A DNA stretch of 64,000 bases, taken from NCBI RefSeq assembly GCF_001653235.2, contig NC_035790.1, positions 1,736,001 through 1,800,000 on the forward strand. Reading direction: 5' to 3'. A model generated the notes under the pieces. The model did not search any database, was not told the DNA's origin, and was given only the letters and a program-made list of their open reading frames with translations. Below, piece after piece: positions 11,373 to 22,766 of the stretch. The translations under genes were made by a program, and so were the position numbers. Source of the DNA: Pochonia chlamydosporia 170 (taxonomy: Eukaryota; Ascomycota; Sordariomycetes; Hypocreales; Clavicipitaceae). The number at the start of each line of letters is the position of its first letter. Position 1 is the first letter of the stretch.

Positions 11373-13723
11373 TGGTGGTTAGATGGGCGAAATCTAAAAA
11401 CAACGTCAGCAATTGGCGGATCTCCCACTGGAAGTTTGTATCATACCCGTCTGAGAAAAAGCCGTGGCCGAACAGTTGTCAGATTTGTGTCGACTCTGTT
11501 TGCAATAAAGCAGAAGAAAGAGGAAAGAGCACTGGATATGAGTTTGCAGAGTTCTTGATGAAGTCGAATTCAGCAACCGGTAGAAGTGCCGAACCAGACG
11601 TCTATATATACATGCTTTTACGTGTATATGGATGAACAGGTGTACAGGCCCGGCAGAGATGGATGATTCAGGGTTGTCTAGACCTTTTTCCTGGGTTTAC
11701 TCACTTTCACTGTTGTTTCTTCTAGCTTACGAGGTCGATACTCACTTGACGGTTATACGCATAAGTATGGAAGGCCGCAGGTACTTCTACTGTGGCAACG
11801 GGTGACTACCGACGGGCCGCTTCGCACCATCACGATGTCTCCAGCCTTTGATCCACCCCCTTAAAATAACAATCCAATGACAGGTTCTCTTTGACGTTGC
11901 AAAAAGAGCTAGTTGACACGGAGGTCATTATGAAGGGGGAATAATCTTGGAAAGGGGACATTGAAAATCCGTTGGCGCGAATGTCAAGTCAAACTCGGCT
12001 TCCTCTGTCGGTATGAGATCGTCCATTGTGTCCAGCTAAAAACTGAATCACCATCCTTTCGTCAAAAGATTCAGTGGCGTCCTTCCGACGAGCTGGAATT
12101 GAACATATCGCCCTATTGCCCTCACCCAACAAACAGTTGACTTACATGCCAAGTGGATCTCATGGGTATGTTGGGGGGTGTATCCAAATCTGTCCAGCCA
12201 GGGGCAAGCAGATTGTCTTGGCTTAGAGGCCCCAGAACACGGGACGCCACAGACCACTGCATCATGGTGGAGTGTCTTGCTTGGGCCGACCCCTGGGGAC
12301 GGGCACCAGCAAGGAAGAGACAAATGGACCAAGCCCAATTGCGAAATCCCAGGAGCGACTTGGGACAACGGCCTGGCGTAACAATTCAAGCATAAGGCTA
12401 AATTTGAAGCGGTGATGCTGTATGATTGTTGGTGTCAGCCAACATCACGCCTTCTGTCTGGCCATAGCTGCTTCAACATCAATTGATCCCAGGCTGTCAG
12501 TGTCAACCCTGACCCAAGCCTTCTTTTTGCTGCTGGTCGATGTTGGAGCCGCAAATTTTTTTCTCCTGACGACGACGATGATGACAACACTCAAGGCTGT
12601 GACGCAAGCAACAATAAGCCCGCGGGCGCAATTCTCTGTGTTTCTGTGGATCTGCTCACCGTTTCTTTTCCGTTCAAGCCCCCTTTTTCTTCACCAGCTG
12701 GCTTTCACGATGGAGCATATGATGTCGTCTCCGGCAAACCGGAGCAACCCCAGGGCTACACACATAACGATGTAATCCGTAGATGAGACGAGAAGCGAGG
12801 CTCTGTCACACGACGTGTTACGAGATTCGCGAGCGATATACGGATACATGTAGTGTCTCTGTGACCCCCCAACCCAGCTACTAAAAGAAGATGCCAGAAG
12901 GTTTTTCATGATTACTCGAGTGTACCAAGGACACAGTAAAGCAGATCGGCAACACGCCCTCCGTTTGGCCTTCCGTTGAGCAGGGTCCTGTTTGGCAATG
13001 TCTGTCTAACAATTTCCAGTCCATTGGAACATAACAGGGTCTGGGCTTCCCAGAGATTAGGTCAGGTGGCCACAAACACGGATACTGGCATCCGACATGT
13101 TGCGGGCGGGCGGGCGGGAGGACAGACAAAAAGGAAGCCGATCATGAAAATTTGACTTGAGAGAAGGAGGAGAGAAGGAGGAGAGAAGAGATAAGAAGGC
13201 CGTCTTCTTTTGGGTTGCTACCGTAAATTAGTTCTTCAGCAATGCAATGCGATACAATCTCTAGCTGGGTTCCTCCACCCCGGTCCTGGTCCTCCTCTTT
13301 GAGGTCAAACATTCAGGTAACATCAGCTTTTGTGTCGCCCACACTCTCAAACAATTCTAAGTCTCTCCATTTGGCTTTCCTGTCCAGCACGTAGATGATA
13401 TGCATGCATCTTCGTAGCTCACGTTCCCTATCATCCTCATTCAAAATGGCCACCTCAGAGACAACATAGAGTATGGCTTGGCAGCAGGCAGGAAACGAAA
13501 AGAAACGAGAGATATCAATTTACGCCAACGCATCTTGTTCTTCCGTTCCGGGATTCCTGCATTGTCTCTTGTCTGCAAGTATCATCCTTTAGCGCCTCGC
13601 TCGTTTCATGAAATTGCAATGTCCTTGCGGAGAAGAAGCAGAACATTATTCGCTCGCTCGCTCGCTCGGTGGTCGTCTACTCTCATGCTGCCTCACCGCT
13701 TCCATGCCGAACGCAGGAAAAGG
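11373..13723. other. intergenic region between dioxygenase and Zn2Cys6 regulator
   Basis: About 2.35 kb without a supported gene. Contains low-complexity tracts: (CGGG)4 at 13103-13118, two copies of an 11-mer GAGAAGGAGGA at 13161-13182 and (CGCT)4 at 13651-13666. Short frames around 12048-12775 show no family signature. Confidence 0.55.
13103..13182. repeat. GC-rich and purine-rich simple repeats
   Basis: A (CGGG)4 run at 13103-13118 is followed by a tandem 11-mer GAGAAGGAGGA at 13161-13182. They look like ordinary microsatellite-type tracts. Confidence 0.7.
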
Positions 13724-16589
13724 TTATGCGATAGACCGGGGATGCCAGTTCTCTTCGAACAGCTGGCTCACAAAAAAGTAATCATCTTCCCAAGCACCTT
13801 GCTCCCGCAGCTCGTCCCATTCTCGTTCTGCATGCATCAACCCTATGCATTAGCGCCGCCCCAGCAATCCGGTTCACAGGCATCCACTGCCTTGGGGTCT
13901 GTAAGGGTGGGACTCACTGTGTTCCCTGGCAAACCTCCTGGTCGCATGCACAAACTGAATCTTGTCGTCATTTAGATCTGCCAGCGTCCGCAGATCCTGG
14001 TCCTTGCAATCCTCCGAGAATGGATACCAACCCTTGTTACAATAGTGGAAATGAGCGAGAAGGATGTTTGCTCCTACAATAAATCAACGAAGGGTCGACT
14101 TTTGTCAGCTCTTGCACACGATCCATTCATACAACAAAGTGGCGTCTAGAAAAGAGAGAAGATTTCACGACTTACCAAGATGGTACTCCTTAACTTTGTC
14201 CTCACGAGCAAATCGGCGCTGAAGACTACATGTTAGCAAAAAGCCAGTCCGAGCAACCACAGTCTGAGGGTGTCACCACATTGTCCCCAGAGCCCTACAG
14301 AAAGAAGAAACCCTTCGTGGCGTGGAGAGGGACGTTTCTCTTGCCTTCCACTTTCTTCGCTTACCTTGATTCTGTGCTTTCTAGCGTACGCTGCATCATG
14401 TGCGGTAATGAGGGCTGCGTTGTGTAACAACATAAAGGTCACAAGGTACGTTACAAACCATGTGCTTTGCTTGTTCTTTAGAACCATTTTTTGCAACTTG
14501 TCCAGTAATTCGCGTCTGAGTTTTGTCTGGATGTGATGAATCAAGACCAGGTCCAGTTGTGCACCGAGGACCGGCGGAACAGGAATCTTCCCACTATTGG
14601 GGTTCGTGCTGTCTAGAATGTTGTTCGGCATGCCAAGTTTTTCGTCACCGACAATGAAGTCCGAGGTAGTCGAAAGTCGAATGGCTACCCATAGTCTAAA
14701 GGTCCAGTCAAAGAGCTGTCTCCAGTCTTCTGGGATCGAGGCATCCTGGTACATTCGAAACGCCTGAATATATGTCTTTCTCAACAACCCACTGGAGCGC
14801 TCAGCTACGTATTGTAGGGTATCACCCATAGCATCCCGGATATGTGTCATGTAGGCTGACTTGCCATCATCCAGGTCCATCAACGCATATGGTGGGATTT
14901 TTACAGATCTTTTGCTACCCTCGAAGTCCCATGTACGTTCCAGTTTATCACCGTCTTGTGGCACAAACTTCCGCACTCGCAGCTCAATGCTCTTTGTAGA
15001 ATAGCCGGCTGAGATACGGATGAACTTGACATCTGATGACGCCCATTTTTGGATTGGGTCAGATATGTTATTCGTCCACCGCCGTGTCCATTCGTATCCG
15101 GGGACTTGACCAGGCTTGAAAAGCCTGATGTCGGTGATTTTATACCTCAGACATGGAAAACGTCCCGCTTTAGTATTGGATACCTTTTTGCAAGTAAGGC
15201 AGGCCCCTCCCGGTTCCTCTGGGTTATGCTCACACTGAGACGAGTGCCAATGTTAGTAAATTTGCCACGTGTACACTCCATCGCCAAGAACACCGAGTTC
15301 TCACGTTAGGAGATACACCATCACAAAATAGGCACTCACCCGTATTCGTTGCATTCTGCAACGGATGCACGATCCTATTTTTCTAGTTTGTGCCGTCTGT
15401 TCTCGCAGATTGGGGTCCCGAAATGGACCCCGCTTTCCGCCACGCTGATTCGGTAGTAGGATGTCGAAGTTTGATGGCTGAACTTGCACACTTGAGTTGG
15501 TCCACGACCCGAGAAGGTCGGGTTCGAGGAGATTTCCTTGTGACATGATTGCACCTGGGTATCCAGAGCTAGGACTCAAGTCGGTTTGTTGCATCGTTTG
15601 CCCCACTGATGCATTCAATGTGTTATACTCGTAACTAGCGTGCGTTTGGCTGTTTTGTATCAAACTGTCTTGTCCAAAAATAGGCGAGTTATCGAGGCCT
15701 GGATCCTGCTTGACAGTTTCGTCATGAAAAACTCCGCTGAACGTACTGTCATGAGCGCAAATGTAGCTTTGGCTGGCGAACTCTGGTGTGGTGTGTAATT
15801 TGGATACTCCCGCAAATGACGTGTCTGTTTGGGCACACTGAGTCGAACCATCGCCAAAGACGGAATGACCGAATGGCTTTGTATCAACCAGGGGAAATGG
15901 GATGGTCTCCGGCAGGACTCGACTCTCTACCATTGGCCGCGTTTCTGCAGAATATGGCCGGCTAGGCTCATATATTTCTGGTTGCTCCCCGGGCAAAGAG
16001 AAGTAACCTGTCGTCACATCGGTCAGCTTGATGATTTTGCATTTAGCGCATCAACAATTGACAAATTGGAAAAGAAAAGAGAGCCATGAGCAAGGTGAAA
16101 CACAGTGACGAGATACTCTTTCATCTTACCTTCCGATTGATCCTCCCTTCCGCAGCCGCTACAGATTAGTTCTGCCATGCGTCGGGGAAACTGGGCCAAG
16201 CTTTGTGTAGCGGGAATAACTGGTTGGGCCCATTTCGCCAATACAGATTGCCCGTCGTTGGTGCTTGCTTCGTACAGGTTGAGTGCCAAGGCTTTCTCAG
16301 AGTTGTCTTGATACTCAGAGGGACAGTACCTCAACGGCATTGTGCTAGGGTGGGGGTCAAGCTTTCGTCGTTTTGTTGGTTGGTGCTCCGAGTGGGAGGT
16401 ATAGCGACTTTCTAGGCCGGAAGCTTGACTGTATGACAAGGTATTTTGATCAAATGGAAGCTGGTAATCGAAGGGCAACTGTTGAAAAGGGTCCACAGCG
16501 AACAGGAGTGTCGGCTGGTGTGCAAGAGATGACACCGCAATGCCGGCATGAGGCTGAGAACGCTTGTGAATTATGGACCGTGGGAGCTC
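13724..16589 (-). CDS. Zn2Cys6-type transcription factor with atypical spacing; start unresolved
   Basis: Exons on the minus strand: about 16589-16130, 16007-15340, 15234-14365, 14218-14176, 14073-13918 and 13827-13724. The frame from a GTG at 16535 gives 748 residues. The cysteine cluster straddles intron 2: CIRCRMQRIR closes exon 2, and the next exon opens with Cys and continues to CLTCKK and RFPCLRYK, giving C-x2-C-x6-C-x10-C-x2-C-x12-C. The last gap is longer than the usual 6-8, which fits a fungal subgroup rather than Gal4. The cluster lies near the middle of the protein, after a long Ser/Gln/Pro-rich region. The C-terminus ends in a WEDDYFFVSQLFEENW block. No ATG exists in frame between the upstream stop (about 16592) and 16535; the exon probably begins after a TAG acceptor at 16590, and a candidate start ATG directly abuts a GTAAGA donor at 16866. 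Confidence 0.82.
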
Positions 16590-19500
16590 CTATCTCTTGA
16601 GTTAATGAATTGTCCTTGTGTACGACAGACAATATTCAAGATAAGTCGTAAAAGCACAATACGATCACAAGGATGAACGCTATGGTACTTGGCATCTCAC
16701 CGAGTGGAGTACGCTCAGCCGGCCAGACGAGGAACGGGAATTGCCAAAGGACCATTAGGTAACGCATTGAACAATGCGAGGATGATCGAAGGGGAGAATG
16801 GGCAGTGATATATCTTATGCGGGTTGCCGTGAACCCGGGCGAGGGCAAGTAGGGGACTCTTACCATAGTACCAGTTGTTGACCGTGACGGGGTGTGTTGG
16901 ACAAGACTAGTAATTGTCGTGCAAGAATGAGCTAAGACTCAGGTACTAGCACGTGGAAAGGAAAGTATCGTCTTTACCAAAGAGACAAGAAGTGTCGAGG
17001 CGGCGCGGCGAAGCCGCAAAAACCTTGGGAGCTGATCAAACGTTGAGCTGCAACTCGCCCAGGGAGGGGGTTCGATTTGCTAAGGCTCCACAAAGACCAT
17101 CGTCATGAAAGATTGAGTACTAGTATCTGACTGTGCATCCGCGCGGGGGGTGTAGCGCAGGCAGCACCTAGAGGTATCCGCGGTGTCTGGGCAATGACAA
17201 GGCAAGAGGATTCAAACTCGGATTCGCCTTTAATGGGCAACAAGAAGAAGGTGGCCGGGGTGTCCAAGGCGGAGAATGGGGATGTAAATTACGGAGTCGA
17301 GCTAACGTTGGTTCCAAGTCCGGAGGAGGAGGAGGTCAAAGTCAAAGTCGGCAGTAGTGTCGTCGGGTTGGCTGCTGATTCTACAAGTATTGGCGCGTCG
17401 TGTTCGATGTTCCATCGACCATGGTGCTTACGGCCAAAGGTACAACCAAACCGGTGCCAAAAGGCTGACTTTGGCCGGTGCGGCTGGGGATGCGGAAACT
17501 GTTGCCAATTGCTGATTCTTGCTTCCTTGGCTTGATGTCTTCCAGGTGCGCCCGTGTCTTCATCAGGCAAGGATGGCGGATAGCGCGGGCCAATATGTGA
17601 GGCGTGCTGCCGATGTGCATGGACAAATGAGGCTGTCGTTGTTCCAGTGGCTGCGGGCAATCTTGTCCGGCAGGTCAAAAAGATGGCGATAGTCAAGTCT
17701 TGGAGAGAGCAGAATGGCTCGGTGAGGAGGGCAAAGTCATTCCGCCGTGCTGAATTGTATTTGAGCAGACTGAGGGGTACCACTCAAACCAGGACAGGGT
17801 TGAATATCCTTTTGGTTCAGACTTGGCAAGGCGCCTTGTTGATGAGAGCAGAGACACAACGTGGGCTACCCGATCGGACCACTGCCTGTGACCGACCAAC
17901 AGGTTGGGCAAGATGCTGCAAGGGGGTGTGGGCGTGGCAGAAATTGTCAGCGAGATCCATCACATAACACAATGCGACTTCGTGCTCCATACTCCGTAGT
18001 CTGTTCAGAGTGCGCCTAAGGGGGAAAAGCGGCGTGGGCTTCCCCAAAGCTTCATCTTCGAGGGACATGTGGGAGGGATATGTGCGCGGTATTATGGGAA
18101 TTATGTATCAGTCCGCAACCCTTTTCCCCGTCCTCGACGGTCACGCCACTTGCGCATATCGGCTGGCACTGTAGACGAAGGTGCTTGGTGGCTTATTGAA
18201 CAACACCGCAACCCTGGCTCAGCATCTTTGCCTGATTTGGGATTTTTACTTCTTGGTTGTTTGCTGCCGACGAGTTTCTTTTTCCCCTGTTGGTAGCTTC
18301 CATGCATCGCGAACGAAACTTTTCCGTCCAAGACATTGCTCGTCTGGAGGTGTGTGTCCGTCCGGTATGGCAACTCTGCTGTCTCCTGTTGATTTTGGGC
18401 ATCGAGGAAGCGTCTATCGGGGCTGCCAACAACCGAAGTGCCTCTGGTATTACCGCGTATCAGCCCAGGCTGCTGCAGCTAGCGGCTGGCAGAAGACGAT
18501 GGATGGCACATGGCCGGCGCCTTGTTCCGCCTGGTTCAAGTGAACTATCTGTGTGTGTTCCGAAGGTTTGGTTAGAGATTCCCATGACTTGTTGTGACGT
18601 GGTTGCCGCATAACTATCGGAAAATATCCAATTGTGGCAGCCACAGTCTGGTTTCGGACAAATTAGACCCTAGCTGAGAGATTCAATCGCAGATTGCTTA
18701 TTGCCAATCATGAAATTGACAGGGTCTTCTGTCACGCCTGAGGGAATGGATGAGAAAAAAGCACAAGGTGTCTGGTACACGGCCTGTACTCCATTGCCTT
18801 GTGCTCAAGTATGTGCGGTATATCGCGTCACACCTCGAACTCTCACTGGCCAGACATGTGATGTGACGGTTGCAAGACAAAGACCCTTTCCCGCCTCGAA
18901 TGGGGCGGGACCGGTGAGTGGGAGGGCCAATGCCAACCTTCCGTCAATTTGAACGGTTGCTGGGCGAGACATGAGAATCAGGATTGTCGTTTCCTGACGC
19001 CCGCCTGCGGGTGACCAGGGTGATCATGGGTGTCTGGTGCCCCGCCGCCAACAACATTGTGTAACACTACCTGCCACCATCATCAGCAACTTCTCCATTT
19101 GCATTGAGAGTGTTGCATGGAGCTCAAGCTGTGGTGAAGCCAGCCTCGGGACAAACAGCAGCACTTTTTCGATTGTTGAATCGGCGCTGTTGGCTGGTGA
19201 ATGAATGTATGCTTGCTTTTGGGAAACTCAGCCTGGCGTTCCCATTGACACAGGGACTAGTATCAGTGTTGCTGAAATGATTCACAGCGGCTGATGAAGT
19301 TTCGAACCGGGCTGCTTTACACCCTCAAGAAGAGATGTGCAAGCTCAGCCTGAGCAACGATAAACTGACTGCGATGTCGTCTGTCAAGTTGAGACGAAGT
19401 TGAAGAGAGTTTGGGGCATCATGAAGCCATGGTGGAGCCATGCAGTCTGGCTTAACCTTAACAGCCGCAAGCGCGACCGGTAAAGTGGGCAACTGCCTGC

Positions 19501-22500
19501 CATCTCGTGGCCGACTCGATGAACCAGGCGGCAGGAGCCAAGGCAAGCGGGAAGGACTGGCTGGCTGGAGAGTCTCCATTGCCATTGCCGCACTCCATTT
19601 GGACCACATTCTCCACGATTTGCGACGTGCCTTGTGTGCCTGGCCAATGGCATGCCGGTATTGTTTGCCAACGTCCAACGGCACCACACCACGGCACAGC
19701 CCGTCACTTCATCCTCCATCTGTTCAAACAAAGTGGGTCCTAGACGTCGACAAGCCAACATCGCCTCGGATGATTCACGACCGTTGTGCTCCATCCTCCT
19801 TGCTCCCGTACTCTACCCACATAGTCAATACCTTATACTTCTCTCTCGGTCTGGCTGCCGTCGCATGCTTGAATGCCGATTTCTGTATGGGGGCCAGCGG
19901 ACACGCACACACACCTCGCTATGGTATGCAATCATGTTCGAGATCCTGGCACAGATTTACCTGCACGGACAGAAACCACGACCCTGTCGGGTTGCTCATC
20001 GTTTAGCTGCATTCTGGTGCGCATGGCCAGATCGCCTTGATGTCTGACTCTCGCATCTTTCCATGTAAGCCCATGTCACGGTCCGTGTCATGACTCGTCA
20101 TTCTAACAAAAATACTGATGAACTGCGGTTCGCCGTGTCGCAGCAGTTCGGTCATGGCTCCCGGGCACCGTTACCAACAGGGCAAACCAACTCCGGCATG
20201 CATCTACCTACGACCAATAGCCTATGCTTGTCTATTGCGCGCTGCAAAGCTCAAAGACGCATGCGTATATTACATATGTTGGGATTCTACGTACGGTACG
20301 CTTTGACCCCTCTACGAATGGGTTGAGCGAAGTCCTTCCACGACATTTGGCTATGGTGACAGAAACAACTCCATGGCTTCCACTCAAACTACGAGCAACA
20401 TCAACACGACCGGTGAGCAGTTCTCTGCAAACGATCCAGTGGCATTGACCAGCCATGATTTGATGCTACCACCACTTTATATCGGTGAAATTGTGGATGC
20501 TTCCTTTTGTTGTCGGCGCCTTTCCCTCTAGGACCTTGCTCCGGCCAGTTTCAATCCAAACAGGCGAGCAGTGGCGCAATCCCCTCTGCTGATCAAATTG
20601 ACTCTGCATTTCACAGCATCGACAATTCTTCTGCTCAACGTGATTTGTCGTTGAGTCTGAAAGTATCGCGAGTGGCAAAGGTACATCGGAATTGGTCTAG
20701 TGGTACTCATCATCGCCAAACTGAAGTGCTGCTCAAGTCGTGCAACCGATGCTACACCCTTTCGTATATTATTGGTTCTCGTTAGGTGAAGCACAGAGCG
20801 GTGTTGAGATTGAGGCTTGCGACGATATTTCTTTTTGCCGATATCTGGCCTGTCAGTGTGCTCAGGTGTGTGCGCATATCTGCCCATCCATTCCTAGCCC
20901 ACCACTTTGGTTCGTACTATCTGTGCGTTTGATTGCCTTTTTTTTGTTTTCCAGACCGTGTTTCACAATAGTTCCCTTCAAAACAGTAAGCCATCTACTA
21001 GAAACACGTTAGCAATGGCCTCAAAAGCCAACCTTCCAAGTTCGTCTCTTGTGGCACGGTTGCCACAATTCAACGGTCTAAAGTAGCTGCTAAGCTGCTC
21101 GGCGCTCCTGGCGAATGCAAGTTTTGCAAATTACTTGGGACCTTGACCAGTGAAGTCACTTTGTATACTTTCGTTTTCTGTAAGGGTGTAATGTATTAGT
21201 CGACTGCTTTGTCCATCTATCGCTAAATACATCGACACTTCCTTGGCTATCATGACTCTCATTCTCCATTTTTACCTCATCACCCGTTTCTAAAGTGCGG
21301 CCATGCTTGTCCCAAATCTCCGAGTGCTCATGCTGCCCACCATATTCGTTTGGAATCCTCCAGAGCTAGAAGTCAAAATGTGAGATATCATCATGGTGTC
21401 ACTCCAGCATTTGATTGGTTTGTAGTCCCACGACCGCAATGCCTCCATGCCAACAACCCATCTATCTATTCGGGGCCACACCGATAGCTTGCGGTAGACT
21501 TTCCGGTATCACCAAACATTAGAAATCACAGACCGGAGCTGTACACAACGTGTTTTTCATCGGTCAGCGCCACATTTGGTCCAACGCCTCAATACCTGAA
21601 CTGCAAACAGTTGAAGGAACAAGGCTGCCTTTTTTGTACACTCCTGTCCGTTTCACTCGGTGAAAGCGAGCTGCAAATTACCAGGCTCTCATGCAAAAGA
21701 TGCAATGCTTCGGGAGAAGGGAAGCCATCTGGAATATGCGATTGGCTCCAATACAAGTACAGCAGCGTCATCCGCGCTTTCTTTGTCATGAGGTTGGGGG
21801 CAAAGTCAGATGCGTAAGCTTTATTGATTCCGTTTCCCACAACAAAAACGTTTCTCCATGGATGTCCTGCATTTCAAAGATGCAGAATTACTCATATGTT
21901 CCAATTGGGCACGCCAGTGGCACCCCGACCTCTAAAGGGCAACATTGCTTCCAAAGTGGTAATGGCGACATGATGACGACAGACAAGGCAACCTCACGAT
22001 AACTTGGACAACTCGCGATGCCAGAGAAAGTAGCCTTCCCATCGATGCTATCACTGCCTGATTTAGCCAGCGGTTGAAATTCCATGTGGGTAAAGATCTA
22101 ACGCAATGGGTGCGTTGGATTGGGTGAGCAACACAGCCGGTGATTCAGGCAGAGCTGCTGTCATCTCATATTTATGCCACCAGCCGAAGCTCGACCAACT
22201 GCACCACACACCTCTGGCGTTCATTTTCAGCTGGGTTCCGACATTCCTCAACAGGCGTTGATGATATTCAGATTATATTCACATCTTGCTCCCAGCAAGT
22301 CCATGGTTCAATCATGTGATCTATCACGTCTGTCGAATCAAGGCTATAGCAGGGTAGCTCCTGCCCCATCTCTTACATGGACTTGTCCAGCTCATGTTTC
22401 GAGTCACGTTTTGTGCAACCAATGCCAGCAGGAGTCAGCCTTGTCTTCATAGTTTGTGTCCCAATAAAATCCGAGCAGAGCTGCTTTGATAGGACCATCT

Positions 22501-22766
22501 GATTTCTTTCGATTCTGAACACTTCATGTTGCATCTGCGAGGCGCAACCAGAGCGTGACAACAAGTAGCCTTGGAACAATTTTGACAATTCTTGGTCTTT
22601 ACTCAAGGGCGGCTTGGATCTTTCAAATTCTAAGAGAACCATTTTGGGTACGAGCCCCAGTCAACTTGTGATATGTTTTGTTTTCCCTTCGGCTGGTCAA
22701 TCATCCAAATCCTCTGACAGCTAACTCCAACTTTTGACTTTTAGATCATCAACAGTCAAATTCAAC
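16590..22766. other. 6 kb gene-poor block
   Basis: No supported gene in about 6.2 kb between the divergent Zn2Cys6 regulator and the kinase. A CACGTG lies at 16950-16955 and a TACTCCGTA motif at 17990-17998. Several frames of 60-190 residues occur on both strands (for example 17194-17535 and 19440-20006), but none shows a domain, splice structure or consistent composition. No transposase, reverse transcriptase, terminal repeat or tRNA was recognised. It could hold long promoters, non-coding transcripts or decayed elements. Confidence 0.5.

Noticed and set aside
9953..16589. Idea that the dioxygenase and Zn2Cys6 regulator form a secondary-metabolite cluster
   Set aside because: No backbone synthase, P450 or transporter lies nearby, and the two genes are 2.35 kb apart with no shared motif.
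17031..17095. tRNA-like GGTTCGATT sequence
   Set aside because: The B-box is imperfect and no matching A-box, anticodon arm or acceptor stem could be folded by eye.
17194..17535. 113-residue plus-strand frame with a Cys-rich end and a true ATG
   Set aside because: No homologous pattern, conserved domain or splice context; expected by chance in a 6 kb block.
19440..20006. 188-residue plus-strand frame
   Set aside because: Overlapped by equally long frames on the other strand, with no domain or signal.
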